Positions 17,726-27,046 of a stretch of DNA of 64,000 nucleotides are shown here, one piece after another. Positions within the stretch are counted from its first letter, which is position 1; the number at the start of each line of letters is the position of its first letter. The position numbers were made by a program, and so were the translations under genes. Below the pieces are notes generated by a model. That model was given only the letters and a program-made list of their open reading frames with translations, made no database searches and was not told the origin of the DNA. Origin of the DNA: JBGRPZ01 sp041725955 (GTDB lineage Bacteria > Bacteroidota > Bacteroidia > Bacteroidales > JBGRPZ01); contig JBGRQE010000006.1 of the NCBI GenBank assembly GCA_041725955.1, positions 1 through 64,000 on the forward strand. The letters are read 5' to 3'.

Positions 17726-17773
17726 AAAAAGGCTTTTGTTTTGATCAAAATCAAAACAAAAGCCTTTTTTTTT
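17726..17773. terminator. Strong bidirectional terminator between convergent genes
   Basis: Two 20-base arms, AAAAAGGCTTTTGTTTTGAT and its exact complement, enclose a CAAA loop. There is a T-run on both strands. Confidence 0.93.
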
Positions 17774-18605
17774 AATATAAAGGGATTTCTTTGAAATTTC
17801 CTTTTCTAAAAGCATAGTGACAACCCAGTCCTGCTTTTATTAATTCTTTTTGGGCAAAATCAAATTCAAGATCTAGTTCATCAGGATGATGAGCATCGGA
17901 GCTAATACATACTGGAATTTCCATTTTTGCAATCTCTTCAAGTATCTTTAAGCTTGGAAAGCAGTCTTTAGCTCTCTTTTTATATAGCCCTCTTGTGTTA
18001 ACTTCCACAACTAAGTCTTTTCTTTTTACCTGTTCTAGCAGTTGCATATATTGATCGCAATACCATTTGTCGGATGTTAAAAAGAATCTTTCATTATTGT
18101 GCATTCTGATCTTATCCATATGACCAAGGATATCAAACTTTTCATATTGAATCATTTGCTGTAATTGATCAAAATATGCACAGACAGCGGTTTGAATATT
18201 TCCATTATAGAAATTGTTCAGACCTTCATCGTAGATTTCTTGTTTTGGACCATCAATAAACCATAATGAGTTTACATCCTTTCCAACCATATGTACCGAG
18301 CCTATTATATAATCGAAATTAATATCCCAGTCGTTAAAATGTTTTGAAATTCCTGGTATATAATCCATCTCCATAGAGCTTAGAATTTCTATCTGATCGC
18401 AATACTTTTCTTTTGCATCAGCGATTTCTTTTTTATATTGCTCAATGTCCGATTCTTTCATACTGAAGTATGTGGAGAAGGGTAGAGGAGAATGATCGCT
18501 AAAGCCAATAATGTCGAACGACTTTTGAATAGCCGATTCAATATGATCTTCAAAGTTTAACTTGCCATCGGAATAATGCGTATGGGTATGTAGATTATAT
18601 TTCAT
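17772..18605 (-). CDS. PHP-domain histidinol-phosphatase-like protein
   Basis: The start KYNLHTHTHYSDGKLNFEDH carries the HxH metal motif of the PHP superfamily. FSDHSPLPF, SMEMDYIPG, IIGSVHMV, LGHMDKIR, VEVNTRG and ISSDAHHPDEL supply the remaining His/Asp/Glu ligands. Order and size (277 aa) match HisK-type histidinol-phosphatase, which acts in histidine synthesis, but no his genes lie nearby. A generic PHP phosphoesterase remains possible. The ATG start overlaps the end of the U32 gene by 11 bases, so translation is probably coupled. An in-frame TTG precedes it. Confidence 0.85.
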   Translation of the reverse strand: MKYNLHTHTHYSDGKLNFEDHIESAIQKSFDIIGFSDHSPLPFSTYFSMKESDIEQYKKEIADAKEKYCDQIEILSSMEMDYIPGISKHFNDWDINFDYIIGSVHMVGKDVNSLWFIDGPKQEIYDEGLNNFYNGNIQTAVCAYFDQLQQMIQYEKFDILGHMDKIRMHNNERFFLTSDKWYCDQYMQLLEQVKRKDLVVEVNTRGLYKKRAKDCFPSLKILEEIAKMEIPVCISSDAHHPDELDLEFDFAQKELIKAGLGCHYAFRKGNFKEIPLY

Positions 18606-19839
18606 TATCAACGACTTTATAAAGTTTATCTCCCCTGCGCAAAAGTTCTTTTACTTTTATTGAACATAGAACTCCTTTTTCTGCTTTCTCAACAGGTTTA
18701 AGATCAACTCTTATTTCTTCAATCTTATCTTCATACACACCCGTGGTGCTACCAAGGATTCTGATTTCGTCATCTACGCTAAGATGGTTTGCTTCGAGCT
18801 TAATCTCTGCAACCATTAGTTTATTAAAGAAGTTGGTGATTTTCCCAACGTATATTTTCTTTTTTGTGGCTAATGAACCATATCTTTCTGTCCATTCACC
18901 GAGTTTTTTACCTAAATAGTAGCCATCCCAAAATCCACGATTATAAACAGAGGCAAGTTCATTATTCCATTCTTCGATTTTCTCTTCGGTATAATTTCCC
19001 TGTTCCCATGCATCAGCAGCCTGACGGTAAACACGGGTAACCGTTTTTACATATTCAGGTGAGCGCCCGCGTCCTTCAATCTTTAAAACTTGTACTCCTG
19101 CATCCAGTATGCGGTCGAGAAAGTTTATGGTTTTAAGATCTTTAGGCGACATTATATATTCATTATCAACCTCAAGTTCGATACCTCCGTCTTTATCAGT
19201 AACTTTATATGGACGGCGGCACACCTGAAGGCATGCTCCTCTGTTGGCAGAGAAGTTCATATTATCAAGACTTAAATAACATTTGCCTGAAACTGCCATG
19301 CAAAGAGCTCCGTGAGCAAACACTTCTATTTGAATCAGATTTCCTCCAGGACCACAAATGTTATTATCCTTTATTTGTTGAGTAATGGCTTTTACCTGAT
19401 CCAAACTAAGCTCTCGTGCGGTAACCATTACATCGGCAAATTGTGAATAATATCTTACAGCTTCAATATTGGTAATATTGGCTTGTGTAGACATATGTAC
19501 TTCTACACCACATTTGTATGCATATTGAATAACTGCTTGGTCGGATGCTATAATTGCTGTAATTCCACTTTCTTTTGCAGCATTTACGATTTCTTTCATC
19601 AATTTGATTTCCGAATCGAAGATTACTGTATTTAGAGTGATATATGTTCTGACATTGTTTTCGCGACATATTTTGGAGATTTTCATAACATCATCAATAG
19701 TGAAGTTCTTTGATGATTTACTCCTCATATTTAGCTTATCGATACCAAAGTAAACAGAATTGGCACCTCCCTGTATTGCTGCCTGCAAAGATTCCCAACT
19801 TCCTACAGGGGACATTATTTCGATTTTCTGTTGCATCAT
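18595..19839 (-). CDS. Peptidase U32 family protein (TrhP/YegQ-like)
   Basis: At 414 aa it has the U32 signature EVFAHGALCMAVSGKCYLS followed by the cysteine-rich segment GACLQVCRRPY. Further Cys and EGRGRSPEYVKTVTRVYR complete the pattern. Several U32 proteins are now known to act in RNA hydroxylation rather than proteolysis: TrhP makes 5-hydroxyuridine in tRNA, RlhA acts on 23S rRNA, and both use Fe-S-binding Cys residues. The conserved Cys here fits such a role. The C-terminal beta domain (VGKITNFFNKLMVAEIKLEA) resembles the U32 C-terminal domain of TrhP. Two adjacent ATGs are possible starts. Confidence 0.85.
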   Translation of the reverse strand: MMQQKIEIMSPVGSWESLQAAIQGGANSVYFGIDKLNMRSKSSKNFTIDDVMKISKICRENNVRTYITLNTVIFDSEIKLMKEIVNAAKESGITAIIASDQAVIQYAYKCGVEVHMSTQANITNIEAVRYYSQFADVMVTARELSLDQVKAITQQIKDNNICGPGGNLIQIEVFAHGALCMAVSGKCYLSLDNMNFSANRGACLQVCRRPYKVTDKDGGIELEVDNEYIMSPKDLKTINFLDRILDAGVQVLKIEGRGRSPEYVKTVTRVYRQAADAWEQGNYTEEKIEEWNNELASVYNRGFWDGYYLGKKLGEWTERYGSLATKKKIYVGKITNFFNKLMVAEIKLEANHLSVDDEIRILGSTTGVYEDKIEEIRVDLKPVEKAEKGVLCSIKVKELLRRGDKLYKVVDNEI

Positions 19840-19883
19840 TTTATCTTTTAGCTTTGAAATCCTTTTCTTAAGAACCCAAAAAC

Positions 19884-21515
19884 TTAAAAATCATTATAAA
19901 CATTTTCTAAAGAAGTTGCAATTCCTACGGAAATGCTTGTGTTATCGCCACTATTATAACCTCCTGCCTGACTTCTTACTCTCAGGTCGATAAAAGCATT
20001 TAGATTATAATTACGATTGAATAAGTAACTTAATTTTAGCCTTTGGAAATAGAGCTCGGCTTGGTTTCCTTGCCCTATATATACTCCATAATTATGATCT
20101 CTATCCAAATAAGAGCGAAAAACATCACGCCCGAAACTTTTTTCATTCTGATCGTCTCCAAATAGAGCATACATAAATTCATATCTCAAGAACCATCTCT
20201 GATAATTGTATTTGATTATGTTTACTGATTCTCTGAAATTTGCTCCTAAGGTATGTGCCAATGGAGCATTTAGATGACCATATGCCTGAAGTCCGTCCCA
20301 ATGAGAATAGAGGTATGGGCGTCCCATATTAAATTCCGATTGTAGGAATAAATTTTTAACCTTAAAGGCATCATATACTTTTACTCCGAGTTGATAGCCT
20401 TGTTTGTTAGCCCACCAGCCTTTTCCAGAAGTAATTTCCATTAATCGAAATTCATCTAACATAGCCTGTCCATAAAGCATAATTCCTTTACTTAATTTAT
20501 AGCTTATGTTTAGGCCAAGTAAAGCATTGTCTGGAGAGTTACGTGAATATTCTACCGGGCGGTAGAAGATAATCGGATTTAAATAGCCCATATCGAATCC
20601 GCGATAGCCTGTAGTGTCTTTTGCCTGGAAAACTATGGTTTCAAAGATTCCAATATTAAGTCGTTTGTTTACTGCATAATCAAGATAATGCATAGTGGTA
20701 TACTTTTTGGCATACCCAAGTCTTTTGGATGAATAATTGATATCTTGAAGTTCGGTGTATAGATTTATATATTTTATCCTCCAAAAGGTAGTTTCAACTT
20801 TTAAAAAAGGGTAGGAAAAAGCATTGTCTGAAAGAATCATACTTCTGTAGCCATTTCCAAAAAAGTTTTTACCAGTACCAAACTGTATATTGAAAAATTT
20901 ATTGGGAGTATATGAAATATATCCCGTTGCCCATGAATAGTCGTAGCCTTCACCGTATTCAAATTTTCTTGATAGCCCTAAACCCGGAATAATTCTGTTT
21001 TTTCTTATATATTGATTTTCATATTCAGGAAATAAACCCTGAGTTTCGTGAAAAGAAGTATAAAAAGAAAAGTTCTTTCCAAGATCCCCATAAATTTCGA
21101 TACCCCTGGAATTTGTCCATAAAGTGGTATTGGTCTGGAAATCGCGTCCACCACTAAAGTTTATAAGAGGGTTTACTACGAAATGAACATCCTTTTTGTT
21201 GATTTCAAAAAAGTTTTTATTGAATAAACGATTGAATGCCCATCCTGAAATCTTTCCAGAAAAAGGGTTCTTCTTTTGAAATGAAGAATACTTTAAGATT
21301 GTCGAATCTAATTTATTGATTTCAGCAATTCTATATGGACGTATAGAAGGATGAGTAATATGTTCTGGGTTGTCTATAAGTTGTTCAACTTTCGTATTAT
21401 ATTCCTGTGATAATGATAGAAAGCGTTGTTGAGCTTTTGTTTGAGTGAAAAATAGACAAAAAAATAGGCCGCAGATTATTCTTGCAGCCCATATTTTAAT
21501 GTAGTTATTATTCAT
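19884..21515 (-). CDS. Wzi/RemB-like outer-membrane beta-barrel protein
   Basis: A signal peptide (ICGLFFCLFFTQTKAQ) is followed by about 520 residues of alternating aromatic beta-strand sequence (SFYTSFHETQGLFPEY, FNIQFGTGKNFFGNGYRSM, KYINLYTELQDINYSS). It ends in a beta-strand without T9SS tail. The GxGkNFFGnGYRSlllSDnaf block matches the Bacteroidota Wzi/RemB family (capsule assembly / gliding motility protein RemB). The function may be surface polysaccharide attachment. The next gene upstream, two bases away on the same strand, is a WecA-type sugar-phosphate transferase, which supports a polysaccharide role. Confidence 0.8.
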   Translation of the reverse strand: MNNNYIKIWAARIICGLFFCLFFTQTKAQQRFLSLSQEYNTKVEQLIDNPEHITHPSIRPYRIAEINKLDSTILKYSSFQKKNPFSGKISGWAFNRLFNKNFFEINKKDVHFVVNPLINFSGGRDFQTNTTLWTNSRGIEIYGDLGKNFSFYTSFHETQGLFPEYENQYIRKNRIIPGLGLSRKFEYGEGYDYSWATGYISYTPNKFFNIQFGTGKNFFGNGYRSMILSDNAFSYPFLKVETTFWRIKYINLYTELQDINYSSKRLGYAKKYTTMHYLDYAVNKRLNIGIFETIVFQAKDTTGYRGFDMGYLNPIIFYRPVEYSRNSPDNALLGLNISYKLSKGIMLYGQAMLDEFRLMEITSGKGWWANKQGYQLGVKVYDAFKVKNLFLQSEFNMGRPYLYSHWDGLQAYGHLNAPLAHTLGANFRESVNIIKYNYQRWFLRYEFMYALFGDDQNEKSFGRDVFRSYLDRDHNYGVYIGQGNQAELYFQRLKLSYLFNRNYNLNAFIDLRVRSQAGGYNSGDNTSISVGIATSLENVYNDF

Positions 21516-21516
21516 T

Positions 21517-22638
21517 TTAACGTTCTGTTTTCGTTATTACTTTTTTCTGTCGTTGCTGTATTCTAATCACAGGATAATACGAAAAGCCTGCTGCAAGAAC
21601 CAACAATAGCAGTAGGAGCGATATAATATCCCATGATCTTAAAAAATAACACAAAGCTACAAAACATAGGTTAATTCCAATAATAGTAGCTGAGGTCTTT
21701 TTATGACTATTGAAAAGTTTAAGTAAACGATGGTGAACATGATTTTTATCAGGACTAAAAGGAGATCTTCCTCTAAGAATGCGAATCATAAATACTCTTA
21801 TTGTATCGAAAAGAGGTACTATAAGTATCCCTATTGACACGGCAGGAGCTGCATTTGTAGCCAATTCATGACTTAATCCAATGTTTAATTCATTGAATTT
21901 AATTACAAGAACCGAAATAAAGTATCCCAAGAGTAAAGAGCCTGTATCGCCCATAAATATTTTATTATCCTTGCTGAAAACATTAAACCAGAAGAAGCCT
22001 AACAAACCTCCTGTTAATGCTAGTGCAAGAATAGCCAATTGAGTGTGTCCGATTAGGAAAAACCAAACTCCAAATGTTAAAGTGCAAACCATTCCTATTC
22101 CTGATGCCAAACCGTCGACACCGTCAATAAGGTTAAAGGAGTTGATGATTACGATAATAACAAAAAGGCTCAGTATAGCTGAAACGAAGTAATTTATTTC
22201 ATAAATACCACAAAATCCATGTAGATTCGTGAATCTAATATTTCCCAAATCAATTAAAATTCCAGCAGCAATAAATTGTCCGATTAATTTCTTTAAAGGA
22301 GAAATAGATAAAATATCATCTTTAAGTCCAATAAGAAAGATGATTAGTGATCCTGCAATAACGTATTGTATATAAGACGTTTCAGGTCTGGATAGATCCA
22401 TAAAGATCATCGCAGAAATAATGAGGCCTGAAAAAATAGCAGTACCACCAAAGGTAGGTGTTCTAACTTGATGAGAAGCTCTTGCGTTTGGTTCATCGAA
22501 TAGGTTTTTTGCACGAGCAATATGAACTATCGTAGGAATGGAAACATGTGCGATAATCAGGGCTGTGCAAAAACTAAGAATAAAAGGAAGAACATCATTA
22601 CCTAAAACTAAGTGAGGTAAAGTTTTAATAAAATCCAT
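21517..22638 (-). CDS. MraY/WecA-type undecaprenyl-phosphate sugar-1-phosphate transferase
   Basis: A membrane enzyme of 373 aa with about ten hydrophobic helices. It transfers a HexNAc-1-phosphate from a UDP-sugar to undecaprenyl phosphate. Diagnostic loops are GLKDDILSISPLKKL (DDD-like Mg site), NSFNLIDGVDGLASG, KIFMGDTGSLLLGY and the His-rich DKNHVHHRLLKL. The HH motif favours the WecA/TagO group over MraY. It is the first gene of a two-gene unit with the Wzi/RemB-like barrel. Confidence 0.9.
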   Translation of the reverse strand: MDFIKTLPHLVLGNDVLPFILSFCTALIIAHVSIPTIVHIARAKNLFDEPNARASHQVRTPTFGGTAIFSGLIISAMIFMDLSRPETSYIQYVIAGSLIIFLIGLKDDILSISPLKKLIGQFIAAGILIDLGNIRFTNLHGFCGIYEINYFVSAILSLFVIIVIINSFNLIDGVDGLASGIGMVCTLTFGVWFFLIGHTQLAILALALTGGLLGFFWFNVFSKDNKIFMGDTGSLLLGYFISVLVIKFNELNIGLSHELATNAAPAVSIGILIVPLFDTIRVFMIRILRGRSPFSPDKNHVHHRLLKLFNSHKKTSATIIGINLCFVALCYFLRSWDIISLLLLLLVLAAGFSYYPVIRIQQRQKKVITKTER

Positions 22639-22878
22639 TTAAGTTTATCTTTGTTTTAAATACGGTTAGGTAGTCCCTTAAGCGCGGTAAAAGTACAAAA
22701 TAATAGGTTTTTGCCTTGTTTTGACAAAAATCTTTTTTGGATAAAATAGATATTTCCCATTAATCTACTTCTAAGTTATTTATTTTATGATATTTATGCC
22801 TTAAACGATTATAGGTAATTTATCACTGTTTGATATTTAGAAATGAAATATTGTACCAATTCCTTTTTAATTATTTCT
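22639..22878. other. Divergent intergenic region between the WecA-type gene and ftsX
   Basis: AT-rich DNA without a reading frame. It must hold both divergent promoters. Only the ftsX -7 candidate is clear. Confidence 0.5.
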
Positions 22879-22886
22879 TACATTTG
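22879..22886 (+). promoter_or_regulatory. Candidate -7 box for ftsX
   Basis: TACATTTG matches TAnnTTTG. A TTG lies 25 rather than 20 bases upstream, so the -33 element is uncertain. Confidence 0.4.
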
Positions 22887-22939
22887 TCCTATTAACAATC
22901 TGACATTTTGTAGACTCGCAATAAATTCAATCATAATTC

Positions 22940-23827
22940 ATGCATACAAAAGACGATAATTATCAAAGAAGAAAAGTAACTGGATCTTATTTTACCTCCA
23001 CAATTAGCATTAGTTTAGTCCTTTTTATGATTGGTATTTTGGGGGTTATGGTATTGAATGCGCACAAATTATCGGAACATATTCGTGAGAATTTAGGCTT
23101 CGAAGTTGTGATGAAGCCAACAGTGAAGAAAGCCGAAATTCTAAGGTTTCAAAAGCGTATGGATGCCCAAGGCTATATTAAATCTACAAATTATATTACC
23201 GCAGAGGAAGCTGCTCGTAGATTGACTGAAGACTTAGGTGAAGATTTTCAGAATATACTGGATAAAGAAAAAAATCCTTTATTACCATCGGTAGATATCC
23301 GTTTTAAGGCAGCTTGGGCAAATAATGATTCGATAGAGAAAATTGAGAAAGTATTGACCCGCGACTTTCCTATTATTAAGGAAGTATTTTATCAAAAATC
23401 TTTAGTTCATTTGGTAAATAATAATTTGCAAAAGATGTCTTTTGTTATCTTAGGGTTTGTTGTGGTTTTATTGATTATTGCTATTGCTTTAATTAATAAT
23501 ACCATTCGCTTATCCGTTTATTCTAAACGATTTATTATTCGCAGTATGCAACTTGTAGGAGCAACAAAACGTTTCATTACTCGTCCATTTATTTGGAAGG
23601 GTATCTTTCAAGGTTTAATTTCATCGATAATTGCCTTGTTGGTGCTTACAGCTTTGTTGTTTAGCCTAAAAGAGCAATTTCCAGAGTGGGAGCAGGTGAA
23701 AGACCCTACAAGGATATTTATCCTATATGGTTTGGTAACTATAATTGGTGTTTTTATTTCCGGATGGTCTACCCGTAAGGCAGTAAGAAAATATTTGGGA
23801 ACAAAAACAGATTTACTATATTTTTAA
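22940..23827 (+). CDS. ftsX: Cell division permease FtsX
   Basis: The topology is that of FtsX: a short cytosolic N-terminus, one membrane segment (ISISLVLFMIGILGVMVLNA), an extracytoplasmic domain of about 110 residues, then three membrane helices in a FtsX/MacB permease fold (MQLVGATKRFITRPFIWKGIFQG). FtsEX controls peptidoglycan hydrolases at the septum. ftsE is not adjacent. Size 295 aa is usual. It is followed by a DUF3098 gene after 45 bases, an order often seen in Bacteroidota. Confidence 0.94.
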   Translation: MHTKDDNYQRRKVTGSYFTSTISISLVLFMIGILGVMVLNAHKLSEHIRENLGFEVVMKPTVKKAEILRFQKRMDAQGYIKSTNYITAEEAARRLTEDLGEDFQNILDKEKNPLLPSVDIRFKAAWANNDSIEKIEKVLTRDFPIIKEVFYQKSLVHLVNNNLQKMSFVILGFVVVLLIIAIALINNTIRLSVYSKRFIIRSMQLVGATKRFITRPFIWKGIFQGLISSIIALLVLTALLFSLKEQFPEWEQVKDPTRIFILYGLVTIIGVFISGWSTRKAVRKYLGTKTDLLYF

Positions 23828-23872
23828 AATACTACGCGTAGTAATTTTTTGAAATTAATAAAACGAAATATA

Positions 23873-24127
23873 ATGAGTAAGAATAACAACAAGCTTCCTG
23901 AAGTAGAAAATAAAATGGCTTTTGGGCGAAGTAATTATAAATTTCTAATTATTGGATTGATTGTAATTGCTATAGGGTATATCCTTATGATTGGAGGAAA
24001 ATCTGAAGACCCTAATGTTTTTAATGATGCTGTATTTAGCTTCCGTCGTCTTACCCTTGCACCTATTGTTATAATCATTGGTTTTGTAATTGAGGGCTAT
24101 GCGATTTTAAAAAAGCCTACCGAATAA
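23873..24127 (+). CDS. DUF3098 family small membrane protein
   Basis: 84 aa with two hydrophobic helices (FLIIGLIVIAIGYILMIGG and APIVIIIGFVIEGYAIL) separated by a short loop containing FSFRRLTLAP, the DUF3098 hallmark. The ATG is preferred to an in-frame TTG 24 bases upstream. Function unknown; synteny with ftsX and uppP suggests a link to cell-envelope synthesis. Confidence 0.85.
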   Translation: MSKNNNKLPEVENKMAFGRSNYKFLIIGLIVIAIGYILMIGGKSEDPNVFNDAVFSFRRLTLAPIVIIIGFVIEGYAILKKPTE

Positions 24128-24177
24128 GAGTTTATTTTGAATAAACCGTAAAAGAAATTTTACTTTATATATTAAAG

Positions 24178-24209
24178 CGGCTGCCTTTACGGACAGCCGG
24201 TTTTTTTTT
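24178..24209 (+). terminator. Terminator after the ftsX-DUF3098 unit
   Basis: CGGCTG-CC pairs with GG-CAGCCG across a small bulge and is followed by nine T. Confidence 0.8.
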
Positions 24210-24258
24210 GGTGTTTGCTATAAGTAATATAAGACAATAATAATTTATAAGTTTAGTT

Positions 24259-25047
24259 ATGAGCTGGTTTGAAGCAATAATCCTTGGTATTATTCAAGGA
24301 TTAACTGAGTTTTTGCCTGTGAGCAGCAGTGGTCATTTGGAATTAGGTAAAGCTATATTGGGTGTTGAAGCTAAGGAAAGTTTAATATTTACTGTTGTAG
24401 TGCACGGAGCAACTGTTCTGAGTACTATAGTTGTGTTTTATAAAGAGATTATTTCTCTCTTTCAAGGTTTTTTTAAGTTTCAGTGGAATGATTCAACAAA
24501 GTATATTGCTAAGATTGCGATATCAATGATTCCTGTACTTATTGTAGGTTTGTTTTTTAAAGATGAAGTAGAATCATTGTTTATAGGCAATATTCTATTG
24601 GTTGGAGTTATGTTGATATTGACTTCCTTTTTATTGGGATTTACCTTTTTTTCTAAAAAAAATAAGCGTGATATTGGATTTTGGGATTCTCTTATAATTG
24701 GTATCTCACAAGCGTTTGCAGTGATTCCGGGTATCAGTAGAAGTGGTTCAACCATTGCTACAGGAATATTGTTAGGCAATAAAAAGGACTTGATTGCACG
24801 TTTTTCCTTTCTTATGGTTTTAATTCCGATTATTGGAGCCAATTTAAAAGACTTAATGGATGGGGAGATGATGCATAATACTTCTGTTGGTCCTTTGGCT
24901 TTATTATTAGGGTTTTTGTCTGCTTTTGTATCGGGCTTATTAGCTTGTAAGTGGATGATTAAAATTGTAAGTAAAGGAAAGTTGATTTATTTTGCAATTT
25001 ACTGTTTTATTGTCGGATTGATTGCTATATTTGCCGCCATTTTTTAA
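24259..25047 (+). CDS. uppP: Undecaprenyl-diphosphatase UppP (BacA)
   Basis: An integral membrane phosphatase that recycles undecaprenyl diphosphate to the monophosphate. Conserved blocks are QGLTEFLPVSSSGHLEL near residue 15 and IPGISRSGSTIATGILLG near 156. 262 aa with seven or more helices, as in the family. It works on the same lipid carrier as the WecA-type transferase nearby. Eleven bases separate it from truB. Confidence 0.96.
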   Translation: MSWFEAIILGIIQGLTEFLPVSSSGHLELGKAILGVEAKESLIFTVVVHGATVLSTIVVFYKEIISLFQGFFKFQWNDSTKYIAKIAISMIPVLIVGLFFKDEVESLFIGNILLVGVMLILTSFLLGFTFFSKKNKRDIGFWDSLIIGISQAFAVIPGISRSGSTIATGILLGNKKDLIARFSFLMVLIPIIGANLKDLMDGEMMHNTSVGPLALLLGFLSAFVSGLLACKWMIKIVSKGKLIYFAIYCFIVGLIAIFAAIF

Positions 25048-25058
25048 GGGGATTTGCT

Positions 25059-25781
25059 ATGGGAAGTGAAAAAGATACCTGTTTTTCTTTTAAGGAGGGA
25101 GAAGTGTTATTGGTGAATAAACCACAGACATGGACTTCTTTTCAAGCTGTTAATTGCATTAAATATGCAGTGAAACATTGTACAGGCGAGAAAAAAATAA
25201 AAGTTGGTCATGCAGGAACTCTTGATCCTCTTGCTAGTGGTCTTCTAATAATTTGTACGGGAAAACAAACCAAACAAATAGAAAGCTATCAAGCCAAAGA
25301 GAAGGAATATACGGGTACTTTCGTGATTGGTCAGTCTACTCCATGTGGTGATTTAGAAAAGGAAGTAGATAAAGAATGGAATATTGATCATATTAACCCG
25401 GAGATGTTGGAAGAATCCAGAGTGAAGTATTTGGGTAAAATCCAACAGACACCTCCAATTTTCTCTGCAGTAAAAGTAGATGGAAAAAGAGCCTATGATT
25501 ATGCACGTAGTGATCAGGATGTAAAGTTAAAATCTCGTGAGATTGAAATCTTTGATTTTGAAATTACTCGTGTTGAAATGCCTGAAGTAGATTTTCGTGT
25601 GGTTTGTTCAAAGGGAACTTATATTCGTTCTTTAGCCATCGATTTTGGAAAATCTTTAGGTGTAGGTGCTTACCTTAAGAATTTGTGTCGGACACGTATT
25701 GGAGACTTTAAACTTCAGGATTCATGGGAGTTAGAAGAGTTGAAAGAAGTGATCCGAGAACAAAAAGAAAAAAATATTTAA
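25059..25781 (+). CDS. truB: tRNA pseudouridine-55 synthase TruB
   Basis: It makes pseudouridine 55 in the T-loop of tRNAs. VGHAGTLDPLASGLL carries the catalytic Asp (GTLDP). KPQTWTSF at the N-terminus and CSKGTYIRSLAIDFG are the other family motifs. 240 aa, a short form lacking the C-terminal PUA extension, which is common in Bacteroidota. Cotranscribed with uppP. Confidence 0.95.
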   Translation: MGSEKDTCFSFKEGEVLLVNKPQTWTSFQAVNCIKYAVKHCTGEKKIKVGHAGTLDPLASGLLIICTGKQTKQIESYQAKEKEYTGTFVIGQSTPCGDLEKEVDKEWNIDHINPEMLEESRVKYLGKIQQTPPIFSAVKVDGKRAYDYARSDQDVKLKSREIEIFDFEITRVEMPEVDFRVVCSKGTYIRSLAIDFGKSLGVGAYLKNLCRTRIGDFKLQDSWELEELKEVIREQKEKNI

Positions 25782-25869
25782 AGGAATAGGAATACGTTTT
25801 TTAGTCTGCTGCGTTCTATATAAGTATAAGTTTAACGGCCTGAAAATTAATTTTCTAAGGACTAAATTA

Positions 25870-25900
25870 TTGACAAAGGGTTGTTAATGTATTATTTTCG
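25870..25900 (+). promoter_or_regulatory. Promoter of queA
   Basis: TTG, 20 bases, then TATTTTCG, which is one mismatch from TAnnTTTG. It lies 26 bases before the ATG. Confidence 0.65.
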
Positions 25901-25925
25901 CAGGCTATAATACCAAAATTCAATT

Positions 25926-26975
25926 ATGAAACTATCGCAATTTAAATTTAAATTACCCCCTGAATTAATAGCCAATTATCCTCCTGAAAATAGGGATGAG
26001 TCTCGATTAATGGTTGTGGATCGTAAAACCGGAGAGATTCAGCACAAAGTATTTAAGAATGTGCTTGACTATTTTGATGACGGAGACGTATTTGTACTTA
26101 ATAATACCAAAGTATTTCCTGCCCTTCTTCATGGTGAAAAAGAAAAGACTGGTGCCAAAATAGAAGTATTCTTGCTCAGAGAATTAGACCGTGAGAGTAG
26201 ACTTTGGGATGTACTTGTTGATCCAGCAAGAAAAATACGTATCGGAAACAAATTGTACTTTGGTGATGACGATTCTCTTGTAGCGGAAGTAATTGATAAT
26301 ACTACTTCCAGGGGAAGAACCTTGCGTTTTTTGTTTGATGGTCCTTACGAGGAATTTAAACAAACGATCCAAGCTCTTGGAAAAACTCCTTTGCCAAAGA
26401 TTCATGATAGAGATATTGAACCTGAAGATGCTGAGCGTTATCAAACTATATACGCTAAAGCTGAAGGAGCTGTTGCTGCTCCAACCGCAGGTTTGCATTT
26501 TAGTCGTGAATTGTTAAAGCGACTTGAACTACTTGGTGTTAATTTTGCAGAACTTACATTACATGCAGGTTTGGGTAATTTCAGAACCATTGAAGTTGAA
26601 GATCTTACTAAGCATAAGATGGATTCTGAGGAAATGTTAATTAACGATGCAAATGCAAGTATTATTAATGCTGCAAAGGAAAATAAAAGAAAGATCTGTT
26701 CAATTGGTACTACTACCATGAAAGCTCTGGAAACTGCTGTATCTATTACAGGAAAGGTGAAGCCTTATAGAGGTTGGACCAATAAGTTTATTTTCCCTCC
26801 ATACGAATGCAGTGTTGCTGATGCAATGATTACAAACTTCCATTTGCCAATGTCATCGATTATGATGTGCGTTTCTGCTTTTGCAGGTTACGATCTTTTA
26901 ATGGAAGCTTATAATGAAGCAATCAAGGAAAAATATAATTTCTTTACCTATGGCGATGCCATGCTGATAATTTAA
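25926..26975 (+). CDS. queA: S-adenosylmethionine:tRNA ribosyltransferase-isomerase QueA
   Basis: It converts preQ1 in tRNA to epoxyqueuosine using the ribosyl part of SAM. Conserved blocks: KLPPELIANYPPENRDESRLMV, NNTKVFPALLHG, AVAAPTAGLHFS, LHAGLGNFRTIEVEDL and FHLPMSSIMMCVSAF. 349 aa, full length. No other queuosine genes are in the window. Confidence 0.96.
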   Translation: MKLSQFKFKLPPELIANYPPENRDESRLMVVDRKTGEIQHKVFKNVLDYFDDGDVFVLNNTKVFPALLHGEKEKTGAKIEVFLLRELDRESRLWDVLVDPARKIRIGNKLYFGDDDSLVAEVIDNTTSRGRTLRFLFDGPYEEFKQTIQALGKTPLPKIHDRDIEPEDAERYQTIYAKAEGAVAAPTAGLHFSRELLKRLELLGVNFAELTLHAGLGNFRTIEVEDLTKHKMDSEEMLINDANASIINAAKENKRKICSIGTTTMKALETAVSITGKVKPYRGWTNKFIFPPYECSVADAMITNFHLPMSSIMMCVSAFAGYDLLMEAYNEAIKEKYNFFTYGDAMLII

Positions 26976-26992
26976 TTTATTTTGCGTAAAAG

Positions 26993-27024
26993 CAATGCTC
27001 AAAAGAATTAACTTTTGGGCATTG
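26993..27024 (+). terminator. Hairpin after queA
   Basis: CAATGCTCAAAAG pairs with CTTTTGGGCATTG (one G-T pair) around a 6-base loop. Only a short T-run follows. Confidence 0.6.
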
Positions 27025-27046
27025 TTTAACATTATCTGTTTTTTGT

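Noticed and set aside
17741..17754. TTGAT-CAAA-ATCAA, an exact FNR-like palindrome
   Set aside because: It is the central part of the 20-bp-arm terminator hairpin between convergent genes, so symmetry is explained without a regulator.
23830..23841. 12-bp palindrome ACTACGCGTAGT between ftsX and the DUF3098 gene
   Set aside because: Too short and without a loop to be a terminator; may be chance.
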